DNA of 64,000 bases from Cryptomeria japonica (lineage: Eukaryota; Streptophyta; Pinopsida; Cupressales; Cupressaceae), in NCBI RefSeq assembly GCF_030272615.1, contig NC_081415.1, positions 190,678,270 through 190,742,269 of the forward strand. Direction: 5' to 3'. Of this stretch, positions 22,701 to 35,097 are shown piece by piece (positions within the stretch are counted from its first letter, which is position 1; every line of letters begins with the position of its first letter). The notes below the pieces were generated by a model. It had not been told where the DNA came from and did no database searches. It saw only the letters and a program-made list of their open reading frames with translations. Position numbers and translations under genes: made by a program.

Positions 22701-24812
22701 GAAACCACTGAAGACACAAAATAATACCCATCAAAAGTTTCCTTCCAAATCAAACAATCCTCAGAATGCTCCATAAAGATTTTGGAAGAAAGCAAGGTCT
22801 CCAAAAAATTTAATCCTGGACAAAGTTGGCTGAACTCAATCCACTTCCCATTTCTCTAGTAGCCCCTAAAAAAGTCTCCATACCTGCTTTTAAACCAGTC
22901 TTTCCATTCCTTAAGAATGGGGATTTCCTCCAGCGTTTTATCCATAAGCCATCTGTCCTCCCAGAATCTAATAATTCTCCCATTCCCCAGTTTCCACTTT
23001 CTTCCAGCATCAGCCCAAGCTTTAGCCATTTGAACTGCGTTCCAAATTGCAGAACCTTCCACAAGAAAAGAATTATCCATAAATTCTTCCTCAGATAGTT
23101 GCGTGTGAAGTTATTTCTTTTTCCAAATTGAATTCCATTCCCTTTCCTCCCCTTTCATCCTCTAGATTTGTTTAGCTAACAAGGCATTATTCATAGTCAT
23201 AATGTTCCTAATTCCCAAACCCCCAAAAGCCTTAGGAGTGCAAATATTATTCCAGGCAATAAGGGGGATTCTATTTTTATCTTCCACTCCTGACCATAAG
23301 AATTTTTTTTGAATTCTTTCAATGGCCTCAGCAAACTTCTTGGGGATTTTAAACAGACTATGGGCATATATAGGCAAATTTTGAAGGGTAGCCTTAAGCA
23401 ACGTCACCTACCTACTTGGCTAAGGAAGGCTTCTTTCCATCTAGCTAGTTTGAAATTGAATCTATCAACCAGCTTCATCCAGAAATTCTCTGAAGGCTTT
23501 AAGCACAGAGGGAGACCCAAATAAGTAGAAGGGAACTCAACAATTTTGCATCCAAGGATCCTTTCGATCCTTCTTTGTCTATCCACAGCGGTATTGATAA
23601 AGAACAAAGAACTCTTATCCCAATTTATTTTTTGACCAGAAGAAGCTTCATAGGAATCCATAACACTCTTCATGTTTCTCAGTTCTCTTATGGTAGCTTC
23701 TCCCATGGTAATAGAATCATCAACAAATTGTTCATGAGTACATGTTAAGTTAGACGAAGAAGATTTAAGGCCTTTGAGTTTCCCTTATTCCACACTTCTC
23801 ATAATAAATCTACCCAACTTTCAACCAGAATAGTAAACAAAATAGGAGAGATAGGATCCTCTTGTCTTAGACCTCTAGAAATTTTGAAGAAAATAGAAGG
23901 AGATCCATTCATAATAATTGTAGAAGTGGAAGTGCCAGTCAACTAAGAATAAAGCCGAATCACCTTTTCCCCAAACCTAAAAGCTTTCATAATTCTGAAA
24001 AGGAATTGCCAATTCACTCTGTCATGGGCCTTGGACATGTCCACATTAAGAAAAAAGCCTTGTTTTTTAGCAATAGTTAAAGAATGAATATTCTCATGCA
24101 CAGAAATGATGGAATCCAGAATCTATCTACCAGGGAGAAAACCATTTTGTTGAGCCAAAATAATGTGGGGAAGGATATCCAGCATTCTAGAAGTAAGAAC
24201 CTTAGATATTATCTTGTAAACAGAATTACAAAGACTGATAGGTCTAAACTTATTGAGAGAATCAACAACGGAGATCTTAGGAATAAGAACGATAAAGGTA
24301 CCATTGAGTTCTTTTAAAAGCCACCTAGATCCAAACAATTCTTTCACTCCATTACAAATATCAATCTCCACAATATGCCAAAAATTTTGGAAGAGCATAG
24401 GGAATCTATCCGGACCAAGAGACTTGTCTCCAAGAAAGGAAAACACAGCCTTTTTGATCTCTTGATTTGAAGGGATCTGAGAAAGATTTTTGTTGTCATC
24501 CTCATTTAAAATAGGAGGGATAGCTTGAGCTAGAAGGTCTTGATTTCTGATATCCAGAGCGTCCACACCTCCCAAAAGATTACTAAAGAAATCCATAACT
24601 TCCTTTCTTATTTCATTTTCATCCGACAAAATCCCCCTATTGTTGGATAAACTGGAAATCCTATTGGCCGTCCTATGCTTAAGAGCAGTCATGTGATAAA
24701 ACTGGGTGTTTTTATCACCTTCCTTCAAATACAACTCTCTTGATCTTTGTCTCCAAAAAGTTTCTTCATTAGAGAATTTCATGGTATTTGGAAAGCAACC
24801 CATTTTCAACAT
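22701..24812 (-). pseudogene. LINE ORF2, reverse transcriptase
   Basis: The non-LTR RT domain is clear: WRQRSRELYLKEGDKNTQFYH near 24755-24695, FRPISLCNSVYKIISKVL near 24250-24200 and AQQNGFLPGR near 24155-24125. The catalytic box FVDD lies near 23735-23720. SSGQKINWDKS lies near 23640-23605, YLGLPL near 23525 and the thumb region FLWSGVEDKNRIPLIAW near 23300-23250. Several stops and shifts break it between 24120 and 23700 and after 23160. This enzyme would copy element RNA at the nicked target. Confidence 0.85.
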
Positions 24813-25059
24813 TCCTCAAACCGTTAGAAAGCCTTTCCACTTGAATTCTATCTTGAACTTCTTTAATATCTATCTTAATATGAGCTTTTATTTTAAAGAT
24901 ATCTCCAAAAGTCTCTTTGTTCCAGATTTTAACTTTGGCTTTGATAATATTAATCTTTTTGGCCACTCTAAATCAGCGAGTATCCTCAACCTCCAAATTC
25001 CACCATTCATAAACAAATTTTTCCAATGAAGGGTGGGACAACCAAGCTTTTTCAAATCT

Positions 25060-25788
25060 AAAAGGGAAATTTCACTTTGCAGAAGTTGAATTGGCAGTGA
25101 AAGAGATAGGATGATGATTAGAACCAATCTTAATGATAGATGCCAAAGAACAATTATGCTTAGAGAGCCAATCGGGAGAAATCAGGGATCTATCCAACCT
25201 AACTTGAATGAGATTAGGGCCAATTTTTCTATTGGTCTGGGTGTAATTAATCCCTTGGAGATCCAAATCCATCAAAGCTTGATCATTAATAAATTCCATA
25301 AGATCTTGTCTTTCCTCCAGCTGCAAAGGAAGGCCTCCCATATTTTCATCCTCTTTTAAAGGGGTGTTGAAATCTCCCATGATCATCCAGCTTTTATCAG
25401 AAAAAATTTGTCTCTCTTCAGCCAGGCTCCTCCAAAATTTAGTTCTTCCAACTTTAGAATTAGGCGCATAGATATTAGTGATAACCCAAACAAAGTTATC
25501 CTTAATATGCTCAAGCAAAATTGAGGTCCTATTAACCCTTGAAGAAATTTCCTTACCTTTAATAGTATTCTAATTCCAAAAGATAGTTGTACCTCCAGAG
25601 CCACCCTCTGAACTTGTTCCAATTACCCCATTACTTTTGAAAATTCTAATCCTTTCCACTTTATCCTTACACATCTTAGTTTCTTGAATAAGAACTACAT
25701 CCGGTTTATGATCTCTTACAATATTACGCAACACATCCTACTTGTGGAGGGCATTCAACCCTCTATTATTCCATGAAATTATCTTCAT
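25060..25788 (-). pseudogene. LINE ORF2, AP-type endonuclease
   Basis: ORF2 starts with ATG at 25788 and the typical MKIISWNNRGLN; DHKPDVVLIQETKM follows near 25715-25675. Further endonuclease motifs are VWVITNIYAPNSKVGRTKFW near 25490-25430, MIMGDFNTPL near 25388-25360 and DRSLISPDWL near 25195-25165. In-frame stops occur near 25741 and 25572. It would nick chromosomal DNA to prime reverse transcription. The 17-bp TSD fits this mechanism. The region 24812-25060 links it to RT. Confidence 0.85.
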
Positions 25789-25889
25789 ACTTTAACCAGG
25801 GATAAGGCTGACTCAATGGAGCTTTGTGCTCCATCAGCATGGTTCTTCCAACTTTCCTATTCCCTCTGATTCTTTAAATAGGGTCTCCA

Positions 25890-27413
25890 CTATTTTTTGT
25901 TGTGAATTCCAACATCTGCCACCTTCTTATTCTTGCTTTTGGTTGAAATACCTCCATTGGGTCCTCCATTATTTGACTTGCCTTCTTTAATACCGAAATT
26001 CCTAGGATTTCCCTCAAGAGCCACCATCTCCATGCTTTTAGGAGGAGTTTTGCATTGGGAGTTTAGGATCATATTTCCAGTTTGCTTAGGACTTCCATTG
26101 GTTAATAACAAAAATGACACAGTTTCTGAAATATTACGGTCCTACGCTTCATTAAAGTCTTCCTCATTTTCTTTATTATTAGATGAAGCTGAAGCATCAT
26201 CATAGGAAAACTCATCAACTTTACCCTCGATGATAGAACCAATCTTCAAATCCTCTAATTTGGTTTTTTGAACCATTTCTTCAGTCACATACTCTTCCTC
26301 CTTGTTACTTTCTTTTTGACTATTAGGACAGGCACAAACATATTTTTCCTTCTTATTTTTCAAACCCTTCTTTTCCTCGTTTTCCATCTCGGTCACTTCC
26401 TTCTCAAGGACAACCTCTGAAGGTGGATCATCATTCTTCCCTTTCGTTTGCCATTTCTACTTCAAGTTGCTATCATTTTTACTATTCTTACCCTTCTTGG
26501 ATGGACAAGATTTCGCCCAATGACCTGACTTTTTACAATGAAAACAAACAAACGGGAGAGATTCATATTCAATCACTTGGGTCCATTTCCCTAGTTTAGA
26601 CAAAATCTCAATAGATTGAGGCATATCCGTCATTTGATTAACATTAGCACAAATACAAGAAAAAACCAACCTAGATTTGGGTGCAATCATCTAGTCGGTC
26701 GATAGAAGTTCACCAAATGATCCTACAATCCCTTTAAAGACCTCCTCATTCTAGAACTCCAATGGAAGGCCAGGAAGACATGTCCACACAGGCGCCAACA
26801 TAAAAAAGGAATCGTCCAAAGGAAGGTTAGGAGCCCATTTTTTTTAAGCCAAGGTTGACTTGCCAAACATCCATAGCCCTTCACAGAGCGCTTTATTCAT
26901 ATCTTCTTCATTAGTAAAAGCAAAGGAGAAAAAACCCCTAGGCAAAGCTGCCACATCCACTTGACCTTTGAGAGCCCATTTTATCCTAATAAAGTTCCTT
27001 ACAACATCGATGTTAGGTCTAAAACTAGCAAACCGTCCAACCAAGGTCATAGCTAAGCCAAAAATAGTGAAATCAACCAGCTTATCTAGTACAAATATAG
27101 CAAAAACCCCTGTCGCCAGATCAGAAAGTTTTTTAACTTCCAAAAGTCCAAATTGCACCAAAGGCCTAACTCCAATAAGAGCAGTCCGTTTATTTTCTTT
27201 ACCTCTATCATGTGGGTCCCTGGTTTTAGAATCTTTATCTTCCACCGATTTGACTGTCGCCTTGTCCCCCTCAGTACCTTAAGAAGCCTGGGGACCTGCA
27301 TGATTTCTAGCTCCAACCGTAAAAAGATCGCCATCCCCATGAGTTCCACCATCCCCATGTTTGAAATTTGAATTTTCTGCTTGTCACTTCCCTCCTCCCA
27401 TAAAGTCCGCCAT
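25890..27413 (-). pseudogene. LINE ORF1 (nucleic-acid binding)
   Basis: The first ATG of the LINE sense strand is at 27413, 18 bases from the 5' end of the insert. A DUF4283-like domain is readable at about 27245-26840 (VRNFIRIKWALKGQVDVAAL, GFFSFAFTNEEDMNKAL, LWMFG). A CCHC zinc knuckle CFHCKKSGHWAKSC lies near 26550-26505. The C-terminal third is acidic and Lys-rich. Stops near 27280, 26847, 26690, 26455 and 26130 disable it. About 100 bp separate it from ORF2. Confidence 0.8.
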
Positions 27414-27448
27414 GCTCAAGATATTTCCTCTTTATGATCTTATTTGTT

Positions 27449-27744
27449 GATTTGATTAACTACTTAACTATTCTGATAAGGCATGATAATTGGAAGGATT
27501 GAGAGATGAATATGTTGACATATGATTAAGCATTTTTTATGTTTACAAGATTGAATTTGTTTACTATTAAGTTGTCATAACAGTCAAACTATTTGATGTT
27601 GGTTAATGTTGAGTATTGATCTTCATAAGTGAAAGTTTACCTTGTGAGTTTGGGAGTTTGTATCAGTTTTTAAGTATATTGATTCATCTCCCCCCCCCCC
27701 CTCTCAATATTCTACCAGATACTTATTCTTTCATCATACCATCA
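27449..27744 (+). repeat. P1 3' LTR, piece 3 (U5 end)
   Basis: It resumes the LTR directly after the LINE TSD (GATTTGATTAACTACTTAAC, as at 3310) and ends TACCATCA at 27744. It contains a C-run at about 27690-27701. Confidence 0.85.
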
Positions 27745-28129
27745 AATTATAGACAACAATCTTAAGAAGTGTGAACTACTAAGATAGCATCGTCTATGCC
27801 AGAATACAGTTCTAGTTTAAGCTCTGTCTAATCTAGTTGAAACCCTAAACACCTTTACCGGAATAACCCTTACAATAAATTCCTCAGATACATAATCTCT
27901 CTGATATATTTCACATCATATTATATTCACATCCTTACCATGCCTATCTCAAAATGATCTAATCTTAACTGACCTCTATACACTATACAAAATTATGCCT
28001 TATGTCATCTTACAAAGATATATACAATATTAGACTACATATTGGCCAAATAACATAAATGAATAAACATTCAAACAAGTTGTCGATGCCAAATCCAAGA
28101 TAAGTTGGCCTCCAATAGTGATAACCTTT
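27745..28129 (-). repeat. LTR O, left piece
   Basis: This lies between P1 and element B and is not part of either. It has the character of the other LTRs here (TTTACCGG, trailing AT-rich text). Its last five bases CCTTT are the B target duplication, so it continues at 34911. Its further left part should lie beyond the window, on the other side of P1. Confidence 0.55.
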
Positions 28130-29010
28130 TGTTGGAATACAATGAATCCAAGAACACTGAGAGGGGGGGTGAATCAATGTTCTACCTATAAAACAAGATT
28201 TTACCTTATTATAACATAGACATATAAACCAATAAATGAAGAAACATATAACATGAAGTAAATAAACCAGCCACATGAATTACATAAACAAACAGAATTT
28301 ATACGTGGAAAAACTCAAAGACGAAAAAACCACAATGGGATTTGTGACCCATAATATCAATTCAGTGGCCATAGGAAAGATATTACATAGCATGGGGGCC
28401 TTCACATGTAGGAAGGCACACTGCTCAACACAAAAGAGTCTCACTGACTACAAGCTTTTGTTGAGATAAAATAGTAATGGCGAGCTCACAAAATGCATCT
28501 GTAATACCAAAAAGAGTTTTGGTTATAGCTCTATTATGTGCCGGTTCATAAACCCTGAACCCTTCTACTGGTATCTCCTTTCCTCCAAGAATGATTTACA
28601 AACCATCTACTGATCATTGCATGATATAACATTCACATACAAATGACCTACATACATATCCTTCACATCACTTTTTTTTACCTTCTCATTTATCAAAATG
28701 ACCTAATAGACTGACTTATATACCCTTTACAAACAATATCCCTTATGTCGGCTTACAATACAAAATATATTCAATGTTGGCCCTATACAATAATTACAAA
28801 ATGATTTTACAAATAAAACCTTTTGGATCCCAGACTGATGTTGGCTTCACTGAAGTGTTGGATGTCGGTGCCGATGATCACCCCGATTACTCCAATGTCA
28901 GTATTTACCAGTGTATGCCTCCAAATGTAGATATCTACCAATATATGCCTTTTATAGAATCATGTTTCCATCAATGACAATATATGTATCCAATGAGTGT
29001 CAATTGTCAA
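28130..29010 (-). repeat. B 3' LTR (left copy)
   Basis: Starts TGTTGGAATACAATG and aligns with 34022-34905. The right edge is decayed: the expected CCAACA is reduced to GTCAA at about 29010, next to the polypurine tract. Confidence 0.8.
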
Positions 29011-29215
29011 TTATCTCCCCCTTTGGCATTGATGGCAACACTCATGTGAAAAATGGATTCCCTATCGGTTCAACTAAAACATGAAACATGAAACATGCTC
29101 CCCCTGGGCTGACTGACCATGTTTGCAATATACTCTATCAGATATCCTCCCCCTAGGATTATATATATATTTTTCACATAGTATACACTCCCCCTTTGGC
29201 ATCAATGTCAAAGAC
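29011..29215 (-). other. B iterated polypurine tracts
   Basis: Pyrimidine tracts on the plus strand at about 29014 (TCTCCCCCTTTGG), 29098 (CTCCCCCTGGG), 29147 (CCTCCCCCTAGG) and 29188 (ACTCCCCCTTTGG) lie between the 3' LTR and the ORF2 stop. Confidence 0.7.
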
Positions 29216-29250
29216 CGGTGAAATAATTGAAAGAATAATTACATAATACT

Positions 29251-32200
29251 TTACTGGAGCTTGACCAATTTCAATATTATCAGGTAAGCTTTCTCTAGCA
29301 ACTGTATATAGGTATCCCAACCAGTTTTGAATGTTCTGGATATGGATACAAGTCCACTCAGTAAATGTGCAAGTGCTTCTTTCTCAGTGACTTATGCTAG
29401 TGTGGGATTTGCAAGCATATCCATACATTCTCTCTTATGTACACCAAGTGAATCCAATCTTGGACTCACCAAACCTCTGAGACTCCTTGCTCTTCGAATA
29501 ATCTTGTCTCTTTCCTTTTCAAAAGAAAAAATTTGGTTCTCCAAAGTCAAAATTTGTCCATCAATGGATTTTGTAAGTGAAGTTAGTCCATCAAAAGAAT
29601 TAGTAATAGTAGCAATCTTTTCTTGTAACTCCTTTATCCTCTTATCTACATTTGTTGTAAGAATCTCTATATTACAACAAACCTTGTAGATGTTAGTACC
29701 CTATTTCAAATCATTTTCATAAGTATAAGTTTCTCTTCAACCTTCCTCTTCTTTGTCTCAATAATCTAGTCAAAAGCGGCTTTCTTGGCCAGAGTATATC
29801 TTTCAAGTGCTTGCCAGTCGAAAATCTGCTGTAATGATTGAAAGTTTATAGATAAGTGCTCTGTCAATGCCTTAATCTTGTCGAAAGGGCTTGCTTCATT
29901 TTTAATCATACAATCAGGAATCAATCTGTGCAAAACTATTATTGATTGATCTATTATTCCTTTGTCTACAGATCCCTCCTTCATTAGCTTTTGAGTAGCC
30001 ATCATCATTAGCTCTGTGGGACTCATCTCTATGACTGATTTCTTCTCAACTTGAGAAGTGTCAATTGATAAAAAATTTGCTAGGGAATCAACTACCATTA
30101 TGGTACTGGGTGTCTTATCAGTCTCCTTTTCCTTATCCTCTCCTGGTGTATCTCTTTTCTCATCCTCCTTGCTTTAGTGGCTTTGCCACTTGGTGTAGTA
30201 TCTATTATTCTCAGTGGATTATTATCCACAATGTTATCAGTATCCTATACATTATCTATTTTACCTTGCTCAGACTCTACAAATGTAGTCTCTGTCGGTT
30301 TAGTCTGTACACTCTCATCAGTTTTAGGATTATCTATCGGTTCATTCAAAATTTGATCTAAACTTCCCAAAATTCCTTTCCCTTTAGATTTGTCTGGAAT
30401 GGTGGGATTTGTTGCCTTAGCAAATTCTACTTAAGAAGTAAGGAAATCAGGATTCTTTTGGAAGAATTTAGCCCAAGCATCTCTGGTCTCATTTATTATC
30501 TCATTGACTCTACCCATCATTAAGCTTATTTGTCGGGGTTTGCTGCTAAAGATTGTTCTATTTGCAACTTCTATACATCTTTTCATTTCCTCTTTATTTA
30601 TAAAGCTGCACATACTCAAAAGTTCAACTTCTTTAATCTCTTTGTCCCTTCTAATTGCATCTAATCTCCTTGCATCTAACTTATTATACAATGATAAATG
30701 AATTTCTTTCAAAATCTCTACCAAAGCCTTCTTATATGTGTCTAAATGTAATAAAATTGCTTCTTTTATTTTATTTTTTTCATTGTCATCTAAATCTTAA
30801 TATAAATTTGACATATTCTTCAAAATTTCATCTTTATTTACCTCATCAATTAACTTTGCACATGTCATATTACCAGCTTTAGTTGCTTCATCACTCTTTT
30901 TCTTCTTGTTGGGGTTGTAGGAGAAGATGGAGCAGGCTTCCTCTTCTGAGTAGGTTTCCTTGCTGGAGGTATGGATGTTGTTGTTACCTTTCTTAATAGA
31001 TTCCTCCTTGGTTCCACCTTCTTCTCTTCTACCGGAGGCTTGTCAACTTTCTTCCTTTGTACCCTTCGGAATGCAAGAGCTTGATTATCCTCTGGATCAG
31101 AGTCATAAGTGATAGAATAAATGAAAGTCTCAGGCCTCTTTACCTCAAGAGCACTAGCCATTTTCGATTGATCTACCGGTTTAGATCCAGAACCTAGTTC
31201 TATATCTATCCTGTGAATTAGATTTTGAACAAATGCAAACATTTTGTCTATTTTCTTTTCCCTCCATTTCTTGTTGAAACTAATTTTAACCTCAAGAGCC
31301 TTCTCCTCTGTAGTGCCAAAGTGTTCGGCCTTATCATCCAAAGGAGCATCAATCAACATTTTAGCATATAATTCCAAGATGATGTCATGAACTTCATACC
31401 CCAATTCAGTAACCCATATTGTTCTAGGTTCCACTGCTTCCATCAATGTATCATCTATTATTACCATGAAGCAAATTTCAGTGGAATATTTCTCCACAAT
31501 GTGTTTGGAGATTCTCTCCCTTAGACTCATGTTCTCTTGAAAAGTTTTAAAGTAGCCCCATAACTTCTCATCCTTGTTACTGCCAAGACCGGTGATTTCA
31601 TCTTTGATCTGCATACCTACCGATATGTCATGAGCCCAACATTTCTTTCCCAAACCTGGTAGCTCATTCATGAAATACAACATCAAGCAGATAATAAGAT
31701 TGCCAAATCGGAATGTTCATTTCTTAACACCTTTGATTTTGCCAAGATTTAACATTAATTCACTTCTTAACCATTCACACAAGTCATACTTTTCATTATT
31801 CTTTATCATTTGATATGCAGCATGGATACAGGAACTAGCAAAAGAGTTCAATCGACTTGATTGAGTTACCTTGTAGCCAATGATCATGCTGGCAAATTTC
31901 ACATTTGTATCTTTAATGGTGTTGACCCTCATCGACCTTCCATCATGGGTTGCACCAATGAGCTTTTCAACCGTAGTGTTGGAGATCTTCTTCCCTGGTT
32001 CCTGTCCAACTTTGGGTAAGTCGGTGACCACTTGAATTGCTTCTTTAGTGATCATGTGGGGTCGGTCCATCCAGATGAATTCATTATGGACCTTTCTCAT
32101 AACATATCTAATTACTTCATCCTTGAATTCTGGAATATACAAGATTCTGGTTAACCCTAGGTCTTCAATGATTTGATATTCTAACTTGATTATTCCAGAG

Positions 32201-32451
32201 CTACCTAGTATCACAGATTGATACATCCCCTTGATTTCCTCAGTGCCTAAATTCTGCAATCTACAGTGAATATAGGCCTTGACATCTTCCACATAAACCA
32301 TGCCATCGGGAACCCTCGAGAATGTGCCAGTAGAGTCTTCCTTCATTACAATTTGAGGAACTTCCTTGAAAATAGGTCTAAGCCTATCCTTAACCTCAAC
32401 AACAATGGGATTCGTGATGAAAGTAGGAGTAAATGATGATCCGGATGCCAT
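29251..32451 (-). pseudogene. B ORF2: unknown protein of about 1066 codons
   Basis: The frame starts at ATG 32451 (MASGSSFTPTF) and ends at 29251-29253. It is broken by TGA near 31715, one-base shifts near 30913 and 29730, and stops near 30430, 29763 and 29395. Parts: an N-terminal domain with VEDVKAYIHCRLQ, PHMITKEAIQVVTDLPKVG and YDLCEWLRSELMLN; a middle block (31686-30865) with IWVTELGYEVHDIILELYAK; a basic Pro/Lys linker; then helical and coiled-coil segments. No catalytic motif is recognised. The middle and C-terminal parts match element A almost residue for residue. Not recognised as env, Gag or transposase. Confidence 0.75.
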
Positions 32452-32808
32452 TTCAAAGAAATATCTAGATAACAATCGTCAGTTGAAAGATCTTGATTAC
32501 TTCTCAGATAACTGCTGAAAATACTTTGGAATGCCTTTTCTCGCTCTTGATCACCTATGATTCGCCTTTGCTTCAATCTGGTTTGCTCGAGTGCTGGGTG
32601 AGTGAAAATAAGTCCATTTTCCTTTTTTATCAGCGAGTAAACCCTAATTAATCACTATCATAAATGCTTAGTGATGTGCCCTATCAGATGTCAGTTTCAC
32701 AATTTTATGTCGGATAAACCTCCATCAATGATTAATACCACTCTCTAGATCTCTTCCAAGGAATATGGAAGATTTGCAATGAATTTACTGACCCCTAAGG
32801 CATATGCC

Positions 32809-33947
32809 TCAGTTACCAATTGAATTTCCTGCCATTGCAGGAATGCTCTGGTCTACCAGTGGAGTTAATGGTGTAGTTGCATCTCCACTTGGTTCTTCAG
32901 AATTTCTAACCCATCTCTTGGTGTGGTCTTGTTGTATTTCATCTACCTTTTTCTTTCCTTTCTCATTTGCTTTGTCATTGCTAACCAGTGTAGTCTTGCT
33001 TCTGCAGTACTTAGCAATATGACCTATTTTATTGCACGCATAGCATGTAACATTGTTCTTTTGAACTACTTTAACATATCTAATGTCATTCCTTGACCTA
33101 CATTGATTAGCCAAATGTCCAAACTTTCACATGCACGACACTTAACATTCATTCTACAATCTTCTGACTTATGACCATATTTCTTACAATTTGTGCATTG
33201 ACCGAGAACTGAATTGTAGTTTTGATTTGCTCTATTTCTACATTTTCTAGCCATATGCCCAAATTTATTACAAACAAAACATCTACCATTGAATTTGTAA
33301 GCATTAGATTGCCTTACTGGTTTCCTCTGGTCTGATGAGTTCTATATACCAGTTGTTTGATATTCATTTGCAGTACCAGAGCTTTCACCTTGTACAAATC
33401 CAAGTCCTCTAGAATCTTCACTCTGCCTTTGTCTTTTTAATAAATCATCCAACTGTGCAACACTAATCCTAAATTTTTATTTATACTCACTTGCAATAGT
33501 TAGATCATCTCTCAGAGTCATTATTTTTCTCTCTAGCTCTTGTTCATTATTTTGGGATTGTACCAAATCAGTTCTCAATAGATTATTCTCATTAGTCAAT
33601 CTGTCACATTCTTCAAATTTGTTCTTCAGAGATATAGAAAGATTTTCTTCCTTCTTCTTTCTGTCCTCAATATCTTTTGACATCCTCATAGTCAGGTCTT
33701 TCATTTCATTCTTCATGAGCATGTTAGCTTGACTCAGTTTCTGACATTGTTCCTTAAGTGCATTTTTCTCTTCATCATCTTGGTTTTGCAAAAGTTCCTT
33801 CCTCTTAGCTTGAGATGATGATAACCTTTCTTGCAGAACAATAATGAATTCATTAGTAGAATTCAATTTGTCTTGTAGTTTTAAGTTCTTCATCCTTTTA
33901 GCATCATAATCCTTAAGTGCCATCTCAAGTTCCTTCTCCATAGCCAT
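32809..33947 (-). pseudogene. B ORF1: coiled-coil Gag-like protein with zinc knuckles
   Basis: It begins MAMEKELEMALKDYDAKRMK about 60 bp inside the primer site and ends with a stop at 32809-32811. The first 160 residues are strongly heptad-like coiled coil (KNLKLQDKLN, NEQELERKIMTLRDDL). Zinc knuckles follow: CFVCNKFGHMARKC near 33280-33240, CTNCKKYGHKSEDC near 33200-33160, a third (KCRAC, frameshifted, GHLANQC) and CYACNKIGHIAKYC near 33045-33005. There is a stop near 33476 and another near 33342. The UBN2 capsid domain of the Copia Gag is absent. Probably an RNA-packaging protein; inference. Confidence 0.75.
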
Positions 33948-34007
33948 GTTCAATGATTCTGGTTTCAAGATCTTCCTCAAGCTGTTAAACTTCCTCTGAG
34001 GCACCAA

Positions 34008-34019
34008 ACTCTGATACCA
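34008..34019 (-). other. B primer binding site (tRNA-Met type)
   Basis: ACTCTGATACCA on the plus strand is TGGTATCAGAGT on the minus strand, one base from the consensus, three bases from the LTR end. Confidence 0.8.
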
Positions 34020-34021
34020 AT

Positions 34022-34905
34022 TGTTGGAATACAATGACTCCAAGAACACTCAGAGGGATAGGGTGAATCAGCATTCTGCCAGTAATACAAGATTTTACCT
34101 TATTATAACATACACATATAAACTAGTAAATGAAGAAACATATAACATAAGTAAATAAACCAACCACATGAATGAACACCATAACACACACAATTTATAC
34201 GTGGAAAACCTCAAAGAGGAAAAACCATGGTGGGACTTGTGACCCATAATATCAATTCACTGGACATATGAAAGATATTACATAGCATGGGGGCCTGCAC
34301 ATTGCCTAGAGAACACTGCTCAACACAAAAGAGTCTCACTAACTACAAGCTTCTACTAAGACAAACCAATAATGGTGAACTCATAAAATGCATCTGTAAT
34401 GCCAAAAAGAGTTCCATTATAGCTTTGTTCTATACCAGTTCATATACCCTGAACCCTTCTACCGGTATCTCCTTTCCTCCAAGAATGCTTTACAAACCAT
34501 CTACTGACCATGCATGATATAACATTCGCATACAAATGACCTACATACATATCCTTCACATCACTTTTTTCTACCTTCTCATATATCAAAATAACCTAAT
34601 AGACTGACTTATATACCCTTTACAAACAATATGCCATGTGTCGGCTTAAAATACAAAAGATATTTAATATTGGCCCTATACAATAATTACAAAATAATTT
34701 TACAAATAAAACCTTTCGGATCCCAAACTGATATTGGTTTCACTGAAGTGCTGGATGCTGGTGTCGGTGATGACCTTGATTATTCCAATGTCAGTATCTG
34801 TTGGTATATGCCTTCAAATTTTGTTATCTATTGGTATATGCCTTCTATAGAATCTTGTTGGCATCAATGACAATATATGAATCCAATGAGTGTCAATTGC
34901 CAACA
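34022..34905 (-). repeat. B 5' LTR (right copy)
   Basis: Starts TGTTGGAATACAATGACTCC and ends AATTGCCAACA, followed by TSD CCTTT. It aligns with 28130-29010 with frequent substitutions and small gaps, so B is old. Confidence 0.85.
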
Positions 34906-34910
34906 CCTTT

Positions 34911-35097
34911 TCTATACCATGTTGGCCTGCATTACCGGTGACCAAAGAAATATTTCTGTTCTGCTGATGTCGGCGTTGGTGTCGATGTAGAATCTGTGAA
35001 GTGCCTGTCGGTACACCATATGAAGCTGGAACCCAAAATCATGTTGCCATCAATGAAAACATAGTGAAACCAAGCAATAGAGTGTCAATTACCAACA
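34911..35097 (-). repeat. LTR O, right piece
   Basis: It continues the LTR cut by B and ends GTGTCAATTACCAACA at 35097, the same kind of terminus as B (GTGTCAATTGCCAACA), so O belongs to a related family. At 35098 the sequence changes to Gypsy protease. Confidence 0.55.

Larger units (their letters stand above)
19659..27431 (-). mobile_element. L1-type LINE with an extra third ORF
   Basis: The insert is bounded by a perfect 17-bp TSD, TTATGATCTTATTTGTT, at 19642-19658 and 27432-27448. The empty site is preserved in the P1 5' LTR near 3292-3308. On the minus strand it has ORF1 (DUF4283-like plus zinc knuckle), ORF2 (endonuclease, reverse transcriptase, zinc-binding region, RNase H), an additional ORF3, and a short A-rich 3' end (a T-run on the plus strand at 19657-19662). 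It is about 7.8 kb, long for a plant L1, because of ORF3. All ORFs carry stops or frameshifts. Confidence 0.9.
2812..27744 (+). mobile_element. Copia (Sirevirus-like) retrotransposon P1, broken by four insertions
   Basis: P1 is a plus-strand Copia element whose own sequence is spread over about 25 kb. Its pieces are a partial 5' LTR (2812-3612), gag-pol (3684-7580), the RNase H tail (11173-11393), the polypurine region, and a 3' LTR in three pieces (11749-11805, 18561-19658, 27449-27744). P0 lies in the 5' LTR, solo LTR S in RNase H, and Copia M and the LINE in the 3' LTR. Each junction reads through into the next P1 piece, and the 5' LTR supplies the uninterrupted version of the LINE site. 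It inserted into LTR O; the TSD after it should be AATTA (27745-27749). Confidence 0.85.
28130..34905 (-). mobile_element. B: pol-less LTR retrotransposon
   Basis: B is 6776 bp, flanked by a perfect 5-bp TSD CCTTT (28125-28129 and 34906-34910). It has two LTRs (28130-29010 and 34022-34905), a tRNA-Met primer site, iterated polypurine tracts, a coiled-coil/zinc-knuckle ORF and an ORF of about 1066 codons. No protease, integrase, reverse transcriptase or RNase H motif is present. Element A at 40293-47090 has the same layout throughout. It must have been mobilised in trans, most likely by a Sirevirus-like Copia sharing the same primer site and polypurine signals. Confidence 0.85.
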
